A stretch of 64,000 nucleotides of DNA from Mesorhizobium helmanticense (GTDB lineage: Bacteria > Pseudomonadota > Alphaproteobacteria > Rhizobiales > Rhizobiaceae): contig NZ_PZJX01000047.1 of the NCBI RefSeq assembly GCF_003034915.1, forward strand, positions 124,001 through 188,000, written 5' to 3'. This document shows, piece by piece, positions 35,704-43,639 of this stretch (its first letter is position 1; every line of letters starts with the position of its first letter). The notes beneath the pieces were generated by a model, which made no database searches, had not been told where the DNA came from, and was given only the letters and a program-made list of their open reading frames with translations. The position numbers and the translations under genes are program-made.

Positions 35704-37343
35704 GCGAAAACCCCATGCATGAACCAGCGCGGCGAGGCTTGCGATGCGCCGTAGAGGCCCTGGCGGTAGAGCCAGTAGCGGCGGCCGTCGCTGTCCTCGA
35801 TGCGGAAATAATCGCGGGTCGGCGCGTCCTCGCCGCCCTGCCCCCGCCACCATTCCGGCGCGATGCGTTCGGGCCCTTCGGCGCGCGCGACGCGATACAA
35901 GGCCCGCCGCCAGCGGAAATTCATCGGCGGTCCCTCAGGCATCTCGGTGGCCGGCACCTCGATCGGCTCGGGCGAACGGAACAGCCGGATCGGGCGTTCT
36001 GGCGGGTAGATCGTGGCCGGCGGATAAATGGTCATGGGCGGATTTCTGACCGGCTTCCGCGGCGGCGAGGTCCTTTGCGGGACTTCCGAGAAAGGCACAG
36101 TGGCGACGGCGCGCTCCGGCAGATGGCTCTCGACAGTGACCGGCCGCAGGACAGCGCCGTCGCCGAGGCGGGCGCGGATGCGGTCGGCGAACAGCGCGAT
36201 ATCGGCGTCGCAATCATCCGTCTCGCCGGACAGGTCCGCCTGCTGCATGTCGAAGGCCGCCGCCGACAGCACGCAGAGACGCACGAGGTCGAAGCCATAG
36301 CCGGCATCGATATCCTGTTCGAGCGCGGCCAGCCTTTCGTGGAACAGTTTTTGGATCAACAGTGGCTCGCGCAGGGGACGCGAGGTGCCGACAGCGATGC
36401 GGCTGACGGCGCCGTCGACGCGGAAAAGCAGCAGCGCCAGCCGTCTCGCACCCTCGCCGCGGCGCTCGAGATCGGCCTTCAACGTCGTCGCCAGCAGGCT
36501 CACCAGCCGCTCTATGTCGTCGGTCAGCATGATGGGTTCGGCGAGATGGCGTTCGACCGAAAGCGGCGCCACCGGCAGGCGCGGCGAGACGGCCTCGTCG
36601 AGGCGGCCGAGCGCCTGGTCGAGGCGCAAGAGCAGGGTTGCGCCGAAGCGGCGGGCAAGCGGCGCGCGCGGCGCTGCCATGACGGCGCCCGCCGTGCGCA
36701 GGCCGACGCTTTCCAGGCTGGCGCGGATGTCGGGTTCGATGCGCAGTGCGGCCAGCGGCAAGGGGGAAAGAAGCGCCTCCTCCTCGCCGCTCCGGACGAT
36801 GTGGTCGCCGGAAAACCGGGCCGCCGCCCAGGCCGCACCGGGCGTGGCGGCAAGGCCGGCGCGGACGCCGAAACCCTGATGGAAAAAGCGCGACAGTATG
36901 TCGTCCAGCATCGCGCGTTCGCCGCCGAACAGATGGGTGCAGCCGGTGACGTCGAGGAACAGGCCGTCGATCCCGTCGATCGCCACCAGCGGGGTGTAGC
37001 GGTCGCACCAGTCGGCAAGGCCTTCGAGCAGGCGGCGGTCGGCCTGCGGATCGGCCTCGACGACATCGATCGAGGGATGCATGGCGCGCGCATCGGCAAT
37101 GCCCATGCCGCGCTTCAGGTGAAGCGCCTCAGCCCGCTCGTCGAGGGCCGATATGCGCTGGGCGTTGCGGTCGCGATGGCTGATCACGAGCGGTGGGTGA
37201 GATGGCGGCAGGTGATCCGACGGCCGCGAACGCCAGGACCGCCCCAGACGCTGGCGCAGGATCCTTTCGGCGGCGAGATGCGGGAACCACAGGGACAGGA
37301 TCCTTTGCCTCCCCGGCCCTTCTTTGCTCGAAAACATGGTCAT
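35700..37343 (-). CDS. imuB: Y-family polymerase-like protein ImuB
   Basis: A 547-residue ImuB-type Y-family protein. The N terminus is RILSLWFPHLAAERILRQR. The DGIDGLFLDVTGCTHLFGG segment belongs to the palm, and the C-terminal tail holds the YRVARAEGPERIAPEWW and TRDYFRIEDSDGRRYWLYRQ motifs typical of ImuB. The family lacks the catalytic acidic triad and serves as a beta-clamp-linked hub for DnaE2. The start is ATG 37343 or 37337, and both place the gene start inside the imuA 3' end. Overlaps on both sides suggest tight co-translation. Confidence 0.9.
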   Translation of the reverse strand: MTMFSSKEGPGRQRILSLWFPHLAAERILRQRLGRSWRSRPSDHLPPSHPPLVISHRDRNAQRISALDERAEALHLKRGMGIADARAMHPSIDVVEADPQADRRLLEGLADWCDRYTPLVAIDGIDGLFLDVTGCTHLFGGERAMLDDILSRFFHQGFGVRAGLAATPGAAWAAARFSGDHIVRSGEEEALLSPLPLAALRIEPDIRASLESVGLRTAGAVMAAPRAPLARRFGATLLLRLDQALGRLDEAVSPRLPVAPLSVERHLAEPIMLTDDIERLVSLLATTLKADLERRGEGARRLALLLFRVDGAVSRIAVGTSRPLREPLLIQKLFHERLAALEQDIDAGYGFDLVRLCVLSAAAFDMQQADLSGETDDCDADIALFADRIRARLGDGAVLRPVTVESHLPERAVATVPFSEVPQRTSPPRKPVRNPPMTIYPPATIYPPERPIRLFRSPEPIEVPATEMPEGPPMNFRWRRALYRVARAEGPERIAPEWWRGQGGEDAPTRDYFRIEDSDGRRYWLYRQGLYGASQASPRWFMHGVFA

Positions 37344-38163
37344 CGGGGTTCCACTCCAGTGTGAATTGGCCAGGCAAGGCGGTGCGGCTCTTGCCGATGC
37401 CGACGGTGAAGGCGGGCCGGCCGATCGAGCCGGCGAGCGGCCCGGCGATCGTGGCGCGGCTTGCGGAAGGGGCTGTAGACACAATGAGGCGCACGGGCGC
37501 GGCGGTCGGTTCGGCCTCGCCGGCCTGGCGCAGCAGGAACACCGGCCGGCCGGCCGCTTGCGCGCGGGCGTGCAGGCGTCGCGTCGCGGTGAGGTCCAAT
37601 CGCTGCGGACTGCCACGGATTTCGAGGATGACGGCGGAGAGCGCCGTCATCCTTGCGGCCTCCTCGGCGACCCACAAAGCATCGACAAGCCGTGGCGCTT
37701 CGGAAAACAGCAATTCTCCGGGTTCGATGCCGAAGGAGGTCTGAAGCCCCCTGGCATAGGGAAAGCCGGCCTCGCGAAAAATCTCCGATGTGCCGATCCA
37801 GAGAATGGGCAAGCGCGGCTGTTGCCGCTTCAGGATCAGGCTGACAAGCGAAAGGGCAAAGCCGGTGACGGCTCCGGCGTCACGGGTTTCAGCGCCATGG
37901 ATCTCGCTGAGCGCCGCTTTCGGCAGGCCGCCGCCGAGCGCGGCATCGAGAGGCTCGGCGCCGGTGCGCAGGAAGGCATCGGGCGGCGCCACCGCAAGGC
38001 CGCGCCGCACAATGGTCAGATCCCGTGCATCCTCGTCAGGAGGCAAGCCAGCCGGGGCCGCACCGGCCGGCGCCTGCAGGCGCTCGAGCAGCGTTCCCTC
38101 GATCTTCGCGATCTGGCGGCGCAGGGCAAAAACAGTCTCCCGCGCCACGGCGGTCATCGCCAT
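37129..38163 (-). CDS. imuA: ImuA family protein
   Basis: A 344-residue RecA-like accessory protein of the ImuABC mutasome. Core features are EPLDAALGGGLPKAALSEIHG near residues 65-85, ILWIGTSEIFREAGFPYARG near 119-140 and the family end PGQFTLEWNPDDHVFEQ near 270. About 70 residues beyond that are a basic, Pro/Arg-rich tail encoded out of frame over the first 215 bp of imuB. The start is 25 bp downstream of a LexA box. The homologue fold is ATPase-like, but Walker A is degenerate. Confidence 0.9.
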   Translation of the reverse strand: MAMTAVARETVFALRRQIAKIEGTLLERLQAPAGAAPAGLPPDEDARDLTIVRRGLAVAPPDAFLRTGAEPLDAALGGGLPKAALSEIHGAETRDAGAVTGFALSLVSLILKRQQPRLPILWIGTSEIFREAGFPYARGLQTSFGIEPGELLFSEAPRLVDALWVAEEAARMTALSAVILEIRGSPQRLDLTATRRLHARAQAAGRPVFLLRQAGEAEPTAAPVRLIVSTAPSASRATIAGPLAGSIGRPAFTVGIGKSRTALPGQFTLEWNPDDHVFEQRRAGEAKDPVPVVPASRRRKDPAPASGAVLAFAAVGSPAAISPTARDQPSRPQRPAHIGPRRAG

Positions 38164-38187
38164 GACGGTCAGCTTCCACTCACAATT

Positions 38188-38202
38188 GTTCCTGTTATGT
38201 TC
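38188..38202 (-). promoter_or_regulatory. LexA (SOS) box of the imu operon
   Basis: GTTC-N7-GTTC (GTTCCTGTTATGTTC) is an exact match to the alphaproteobacterial LexA direct-repeat consensus. It lies 25 bp before the imuA start. Its location in front of imuA-imuB-dnaE2 is the standard SOS arrangement. Confidence 0.88.
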
Positions 38203-38414
38203 CTATAGATTCCAGAGGGGGATCGAAGAGTCAAGCGGAGTCATGGGGAATTTATTCCCAATGGCCGGTCGGGAGCTAGAGGCGGATGAGTCCGGGCAGA
38301 CATTTGAGCGCGCGCTAAAGACCATTATTCTAGGGACTGGTCGCCGTTCTTAATGCGATTCATCGCCTCGTCGACGATTCGTTCGGTTTCAGCCGAAAAG
38401 TGGGTGAAACGGGC

Positions 38415-39104
38415 CTAAGAGCCAATCGCTCCTTGGAATTCCTTTAGCGTTTTTTTGCTATCGCTCAAAATGCCTTCAAGCCACTCCTTTCGTAGCGCGC
38501 CTACCGCCAAGTCTGCGCATTGGATCGGCAGGAAGGTTCGCCGATTGCCGAACGCAAGCGCCTTGAAAATTTGTCCGTTCGTATCCTCCTGGTACGCGGC
38601 AAATACCCCTTCGGTCACGTCACGTGGCTTCACATCATCATCGACGACAAGCGCTACTGGCTCGCCGCCTAGTTCAAGTGACACGTCCTCACGGAGTATG
38701 TTGAGCGCCATGCTGAAACAGAAGTGATAAGGGTTGGCGTAGCCGGTATCCCGGTTTTTCCAGTGTTCGATATCGCAGGACGCGCCGATCCCTCGAAGTC
38801 CTGACCGTCCAACAATCTTTGAAAAATGAAGGATGCAGAGCCCACCCATCTCGTGGCCTAAATTTGGGATAATATCGGCTAGGTGAAACTCATTAAGTTG
38901 GAAGGTGCGCAATCCTTCCTTCCACTCCGCTTCGGCTTTGATCCAAGCGCCTTCGCGCCCGACGAAACCGCCTACAGCATAGACGGCCCCCTTGGATGGG
39001 TCAGTCGCAGACGCATCGAAGTAGGCCCTAAGCAAGGCCAAAATTCCTTCTTGTTCACCGCCGCGAAGAATGGCGGCGAGTTCACTGATCGAAACCGGAA
39101 TCAT
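38415..39104 (-). CDS. DUF3800-like hypothetical protein
   Basis: A 229-residue protein not tied to a known pathway. LLRAYFDASATDPSKGAVYAVGGFVG near residues 24-49 and the closing FLPIQCADLAVGALRKE near 195-212 match the DUF3800 pattern (RNase-H-like fold, acidic residues at the strand ends, late Q.AD motif). A third acidic patch is VVDDDVKPRD near 153-162. GC content is clearly lower than that of the flanks, and it stands alone beside the imu operon, so recent acquisition is likely. DUF3800 genes often sit with mobile or defence genes, but none is visible here. Confidence 0.7.
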   Translation of the reverse strand: MIPVSISELAAILRGGEQEGILALLRAYFDASATDPSKGAVYAVGGFVGREGAWIKAEAEWKEGLRTFQLNEFHLADIIPNLGHEMGGLCILHFSKIVGRSGLRGIGASCDIEHWKNRDTGYANPYHFCFSMALNILREDVSLELGGEPVALVVDDDVKPRDVTEGVFAAYQEDTNGQIFKALAFGNRRTFLPIQCADLAVGALRKEWLEGILSDSKKTLKEFQGAIGS

Positions 39105-39241
39105 ATTCCGCTCCTATCAGCGTACAAGGTACGCGAAGTACGATATGTTGAATCTATTCCTGTCCCTCGCCCACGTACGGAGCGTCCCGGTCATTTGCCT
39201 CACCCGGTGCGAAAGCCTATATGCCCGGGAAAGGACAAAGC

Positions 39242-39664
39242 ATGGCCCGCATCTACAAGACCCGCACCTGGCACGCCGAGCTTTCGCCGTCGATGGAGGA
39301 AATCGAGTTCCTGGCGCTGGAGGCCTATGCCCATCTGCCGGAGGATTTCCGTAAGCTGACCGGCGAGATCGTCATCCAGATCGCCGAATTCCCGACCGAC
39401 GAGATCATGGACGATCTGTCGCTGGAAACGCCGTTCGACCTGCTCGGCCTGTTCGAGGGGCGCGGCATCGCCGAACGCTGGAATCCGCAGACCGGCGAGG
39501 GGCCGAACCGCATCACGCTCTACCGCCGCGCCATCCTCGATTATTGGTCGGAGAACGAGGAGACGCTGGGCGACATCGTCACCCATGTGCTGATCCACGA
39601 GATCGGCCACCATTTCGGCCTGTCGGACGACGACATGGAGAAGATCGAAGAGGCGGCGGAGTAA
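39242..39664 (+). CDS. zincin-like metallopeptidase family protein
   Basis: A 140-residue small zincin. HEIGHHFGLSDDD at residues 119-131 supplies the HExxH zinc site (His119, Glu120, His123) and a third ligand Asp129. The family start is MEEIEFLALEAYAHLP. The ATG at 39242 has AAAGGAC upstream; the in-frame 39221 start is weaker. Such proteins are widespread single-domain predicted proteases without a known substrate. Confidence 0.88.
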   Translation: MARIYKTRTWHAELSPSMEEIEFLALEAYAHLPEDFRKLTGEIVIQIAEFPTDEIMDDLSLETPFDLLGLFEGRGIAERWNPQTGEGPNRITLYRRAILDYWSENEETLGDIVTHVLIHEIGHHFGLSDDDMEKIEEAAE

Positions 39665-39745
39665 CGACTGCTTGAGTGCCGCGCGCAGGTCGAGAAGCGG
39701 CGCTGTCCCGCCAACATCTCAAAGGGATCTGCGTATACGGATGGC

Positions 39746-39952
39746 CTACCAATCGCTGAGCTTGGTGTCCGGTCCGTATTCCTGGCCCTCGACATCCTTC
39801 ACCACGGCCTGGCCGCAACGCATGGACTTGGTCTTCTTGTCATAGGCATAGGTCGGCGAGCCGAACAGGTGCCAGCCCTTGTTCAGCGCCGCCGTCACCT
39901 TGTGGCAGAAGCTGGAATCGTCCGGAGCGGACAAAAAGCGGTAGAGTTTCAT
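39746..39952 (-). CDS. DUF1737-like small protein
   Basis: A 68-residue cytosolic protein starting MKLYRFLSAPDDSSFCHKV, then ALNKGWHLFGSPTYAYD and GQAVVKDVEG, the usual DUF1737 layout. The function is unknown. It is convergent with the zincin gene and upstream of the CitE-like gene on the same strand. Confidence 0.85.
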   Translation of the reverse strand: MKLYRFLSAPDDSSFCHKVTAALNKGWHLFGSPTYAYDKKTKSMRCGQAVVKDVEGQEYGPDTKLSDW

Positions 39953-40006
39953 TCTTCGACCCTGTCGTGGTTGCCGTCGCCCGCGAGCACTTTGATTTAA
40001 GCATGA

Positions 40007-40882
40007 TCATGCCCCGATGGCGGCGGCCTTTGCCAGCAATTTTTCGGCCTGCGCCAGGTGCAGCCGCTCGACCATCTTGCCGTTCAGCGCAATAACGCCC
40101 TTGCCGGCATTCTCCGCCAGCCCGAAGGCATCCTTCACCGCGCGCGCCTCGGCCACTTCCTCGGCGGACGGCGCAAAGGCACGGTTGGCCGCCTCGATCT
40201 GGGCCGGGTGGATCAGCGACTTGCCGTCGAAGCCCATGGCGGCCGCTTCCGCGCATTCGCGCGCAAAGGCATCGAGGTCGCGAAAATCGTTGGACACGCC
40301 GTCGAGCATATCGAGGCCGCCGGCGCGCGCGGCCAGCACCATCTGCATCAGCCACGGCACGAGATAGCGCCGGTCCGGCGTGGCGAGAACGCCGGTGTCC
40401 TTGACCAGATCGTTCGTTCCGGCAACGAAACAAGCAAGCCGCGAGGCCGGATCGCGGCCGAGTTCGGCGATGGCGCCGATGTTGAGCAGCGCCTTGGGCG
40501 TCTCGATCATTGCCCAGAGCTTGACCTCGTCCGGGGCAAAATTGTCGTCGAGCACATCGCCGGCTTCCAGGATATCGCGCGGCTTGTCGACCTTGGGCAG
40601 CAGGATGCCGTCGGGCTCGCATTTGGCCACGGCCAGCAGATCGTCGGCGCCCCACTCGCTGGATAGCGCGTTGATGCGCACGATCATCTCGCAACGCCCG
40701 GGACGGTTGGCGAAAATGCCAGCCAGTTTTTCCCGTGCGGCGATCTTGTCGGCCGGGGCAACGGCATCCTCGAGATCGATGATGACGGCATCGCAGGCCA
40801 GCGACGGCAGCTTGGCCAGCGCCTTGTCGTTCGAGGCCGGGACATAGAGCACCGAGCGGCGCGGGCGATAGGTTTGCGTCAT
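40007..40882 (-). CDS. CitE-like HpcH/HpaI aldolase family lyase
   Basis: A 291-residue TIM-barrel lyase of the citrate-lyase beta / malyl-CoA lyase group. RRSVLYVPASNDKALAK is near residue 8, VIIDLEDAVAP near 34-44 and KLWAMIETPKAL near 130. The Mg-binding Asp is in AGTNDLVKD and the Lys in GFDGKSLIHPAQI. The start at 40882 is the family start; the longer in-frame sequence runs into repeat D. Likely substrates are malyl-, citramalyl- or methylmalyl-CoA-type esters. No CitF or CitD partner is nearby, so a citrate lyase complex is unlikely. Confidence 0.88.
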   Translation of the reverse strand: MTQTYRPRRSVLYVPASNDKALAKLPSLACDAVIIDLEDAVAPADKIAAREKLAGIFANRPGRCEMIVRINALSSEWGADDLLAVAKCEPDGILLPKVDKPRDILEAGDVLDDNFAPDEVKLWAMIETPKALLNIGAIAELGRDPASRLACFVAGTNDLVKDTGVLATPDRRYLVPWLMQMVLAARAGGLDMLDGVSNDFRDLDAFARECAEAAAMGFDGKSLIHPAQIEAANRAFAPSAEEVAEARAVKDAFGLAENAGKGVIALNGKMVERLHLAQAEKLLAKAAAIGA

Positions 40883-40949
40883 GTCCGATCTATGCCGCCT
40901 GAGGCCGCCTGAGGCAAGCATGCAGGGAGATCGGGCTTGCGCTCTTGGC

Positions 40950-41149
40950 TCCTCGCCCCCGTGAATGCGGGGGAGAGGTGGCCCGGCGAAGCCGGGTCGG
41001 AGAGGGGGACGACAGTCACGAAGCCAAACCCGGTGAGGGACAGGGCGCGAGACCGGGCAGAATTCGAAGTCAGTTCCCAGACGTCCCGAAGGCCCCTCTC
41101 CGTCCCGGCTTCGCCGGGCCACCTCTCCCCACTTCGTGGGGCGAGGAAC
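40950..41149. repeat. palindromic intergenic element, family D
   Basis: CTCCTCGCCCCCGTGAATGC at the left and the inverted CCCCACTTCGTGGGGCGAGG at the right bound the element. Each arm also carries GGTGGCCCGGCGAAGCCGGG or its complement. The centre is unique. The remaining 243 bp to the DUF4173 gene hold no recognised gene, only its promoter and a GAAGGTC ribosome site. Confidence 0.78.
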
Positions 41150-41392
41150 AACTGCACGAAAACTGCACGCCCTTGCAGAAAATCTCCTCCGGTCCGCCCC
41201 GCCGCGTCCTTGCCGGCACGCGAAAGAGGTGGGCATGCAAGATCAAGAAAATCCCCGCTGGCGGCTGCCGTATCGGCTCCGAAACGAAGGCTGGTGGCTT
41301 ATCGATCCACCTGGGATGCGCTCCACCCTGCTCCCTTTCATCCCAACGCCCGCGCCGCGATATCCCGGCCGGGCGATCGCGAAGGTCCTGAT

Positions 41393-42943
41393 ATGACATC
41401 GTATCTCACGCCGAGCTATTGCAGCCGCTTCGGCGTCGCCGTGCTGCTTGCGGCCCTGGCGGATTTCCTCTTCTACGGCCAGCCCGCCGGCATCAATTTC
41501 TTCCTGTTCGCCATCCTGACCGCCGGTGCGGTCGTTGCCGTGCATCCTTCCGCTCTCAGCGACATCAGGGTCTGGTTGAAGCCTTCCGCACTGCTGGTCG
41601 CGTTGCTGCCGCTCACCGAAAATGTCAGCGTCCTGTCCGTCTCGATCGGGCTTGCGGCCCTGGCCGTCTTTGCGCTTTCGCTCACCCGGCGGCTGCGGCA
41701 CAACCTTGCCCGCATTGCCGGCCAGCTCCTGGCCTTCGCGCTCGCCACGCCCTTCCGGTTCGTCCATGACTTCTTTCGCTGGCGCAGGGCGGCGCGGCAG
41801 CTTGGCCAGCGCCGCATCCGCTTCGCGGCAATCGCCGTCTGGATCATGCCGCTGGTGCTTGGCGCGGTGTTCCTGGCGCTGTTCGGCGCCGCCAATCCGG
41901 TCATCGAATATTGGTTTTCGCTGATCGACCTCTTCGCCCTGCTCAAGCTCATCCAGCTGCCGCGGCTGTTCTTCTGGCTGGTCGTGCTTGCCGGCGTCTG
42001 GGCCTTCCTGCGGCCGCGCCTGCCGCGCTTTGCCAGGCGCATTCCGCGTCTGGCGCCGACCGCCAAAGTGCGGCCGTCGGCAAAAACCACCACCACGATC
42101 GAGGACATCGTCTTCGGCAAGGCCGCCATTTTTCGCGCGCTCGTCGTTTTCAACATCCTGTTCGTGGTGCAGACCGGGCTCGACGCCGCCTATCTCTGGG
42201 GTGGCGCGGCACTCCCCGATGGCCTGACTTACGCCGCCTATGCGCATCGTGGCGCCTATCCACTTGTTATCACGGCGCTGCTCGCCGCCGGCTTCGTGCT
42301 GGCGGCGCTGAGGCCCGGCAGCGCGACGTCAGGCGATCGGCTGATCCGCACCCTGGTCTATGCCTGGGTGGCGCAGACCATCGCGCTGGTCGTCTCGTCG
42401 ATCCTGCGGCTCGACCTCTATATCGGCATCTATGCGCTGACCTACTGGCGCGTCGCCGCCTTCGTCTGGATGGGACTGGTGGCGGCGGGCCTTGCCCTGA
42501 TCATCGCCCGCATCGCGCTGGAAAAACCCAATGAATGGCTCTCTTCCGCCAATCTTCTGACGCTTTCGGCGACGCTTTATGCCTGCTCGTACATCAACTT
42601 CGCCGCGCTGATCGCCAACTACAATGTCGACCATTGTCTCGAAATGACCGGTAGGGGCACTTCGCTCGATGTCGGGTATCTGCATGCGCTGGGTCCGGGC
42701 GCCTTCCCGGCTCTCGACCGCTTCCTCGAGCATCAGGGCAGATCGATCGCCGCCGACACAGCGTCGGTTACCGCCTTGCTGAACCTTGTGGACCGGCATG
42801 AAGCAAACAAGGCTGCGTATCGCGTGGTGCAGAAAAACTGGCGGGCCTGGAGCTTTCGCAACTGGCGGCTCGATGGCTATCTCGACACGCACGGGCCGTT
42901 CGTGGTTCCTGATCGCTTCGAACGTCCCCTGTCGGGTCCCTGA
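41393..42943 (+). CDS. DUF4173 family membrane protein
   Basis: A 516-residue integral-membrane protein with about 11-12 hydrophobic segments. The first is near residues 12-30 (FGVAVLLAALADFLFYG). A basic cytosolic loop follows near residues 215-240. The C-terminal soluble part is likely periplasmic (NYNVDHCLEM, VGYLHALGPGAFPALDRFL). The layout matches DUF4153/DUF4173 proteins. The stop is a few bases before the response-regulator start, so it is probably one operon and the product may be a membrane partner or target of that two-component system. The start at 41393 is chosen as first ATG after the repeat region. Confidence 0.82.
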   Translation: MTSYLTPSYCSRFGVAVLLAALADFLFYGQPAGINFFLFAILTAGAVVAVHPSALSDIRVWLKPSALLVALLPLTENVSVLSVSIGLAALAVFALSLTRRLRHNLARIAGQLLAFALATPFRFVHDFFRWRRAARQLGQRRIRFAAIAVWIMPLVLGAVFLALFGAANPVIEYWFSLIDLFALLKLIQLPRLFFWLVVLAGVWAFLRPRLPRFARRIPRLAPTAKVRPSAKTTTTIEDIVFGKAAIFRALVVFNILFVVQTGLDAAYLWGGAALPDGLTYAAYAHRGAYPLVITALLAAGFVLAALRPGSATSGDRLIRTLVYAWVAQTIALVVSSILRLDLYIGIYALTYWRVAAFVWMGLVAAGLALIIARIALEKPNEWLSSANLLTLSATLYACSYINFAALIANYNVDHCLEMTGRGTSLDVGYLHALGPGAFPALDRFLEHQGRSIAADTASVTALLNLVDRHEANKAAYRVVQKNWRAWSFRNWRLDGYLDTHGPFVVPDRFERPLSGP

Positions 42944-42946
42944 TTG

Positions 42947-43639
42947 ATGCCGCATCACATCCTCGTCGCCGACGACGACCCGCATATCCGCGAGATCATC
43001 TGCTTTGCGCTGGAAAAAGCGGGGATGAAGACGCTTCCCGTCGCCGACGGTGCGGCCGCCCTGCAGGCGATCGAGCGCCGCGCGCCCGATCTCGTCGTGC
43101 TCGACATCGGCATGCCCGAGATGGACGGGCTGGAAGTGTGCCGGCGGCTCAGGCAGCGATCCGACGTGCCGGTGCTGTTCCTGTCCGCGCGCGACGAGGA
43201 GATCGACCGTATTCTCGGGCTGGAAATGGGCGGCGACGACTATGTCACCAAGCCGTTCAGCCCGCGTGAACTGGTCGCCCGCGTCAACGTCATCCTGCGG
43301 CGCGCCCGCCCGGCGCCGGTCGAGATCGACGACCGGCATCTCTCGCATGGCAGGCTCACGCTGGCGCCGGCCAGCCACGCCGCCAGTTTCGACGGCAGGA
43401 CGCTGGCGCTGACCGCGATCGAATTTTCGATCCTGAAAGGGTTTCTGGCGCGCCCGGCGCACGTGCTCGACCGCGAGACGGTGATGGCCAGCGCCTATGC
43501 CGCCAACATCCATGTCGCCGGCCGCACCGTCGACAGCCATATCCGCAACATCCGCGCCAAGCTGGCGGCGGCCGGCTGCCAGGATGCGATCGAGACCGTG
43601 CACGGCGTCGGCTTCCGGCTCGGCAAATGCGGCGCGTGA
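42947..43639 (+). CDS. OmpR-family response regulator
   Basis: A 230-residue transcription factor. The receiver domain (4-115) has the acidic pocket DDD at 9-11, phospho-Asp53 (VVLDIGMPEMDG) and Lys near 102 (VTKPFSP). The C-terminal winged helix (about 130-225) has LTAIEFSILKGFLARPAHVLDRE and the end motif IRAKL...GVGFRLG. It is coupled to the DUF4173 gene upstream and overlaps the kinase start downstream. Confidence 0.93.
   Translation: MPHHILVADDDPHIREIICFALEKAGMKTLPVADGAAALQAIERRAPDLVVLDIGMPEMDGLEVCRRLRQRSDVPVLFLSARDEEIDRILGLEMGGDDYVTKPFSPRELVARVNVILRRARPAPVEIDDRHLSHGRLTLAPASHAASFDGRTLALTAIEFSILKGFLARPAHVLDRETVMASAYAANIHVAGRTVDSHIRNIRAKLAAAGCQDAIETVHGVGFRLGKCGA

Noticed and set aside
40007..40882. 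Citrate lyase beta subunit (citE) as a named gene
   Set aside because: No alpha or gamma subunit is nearby, so only the family is named.
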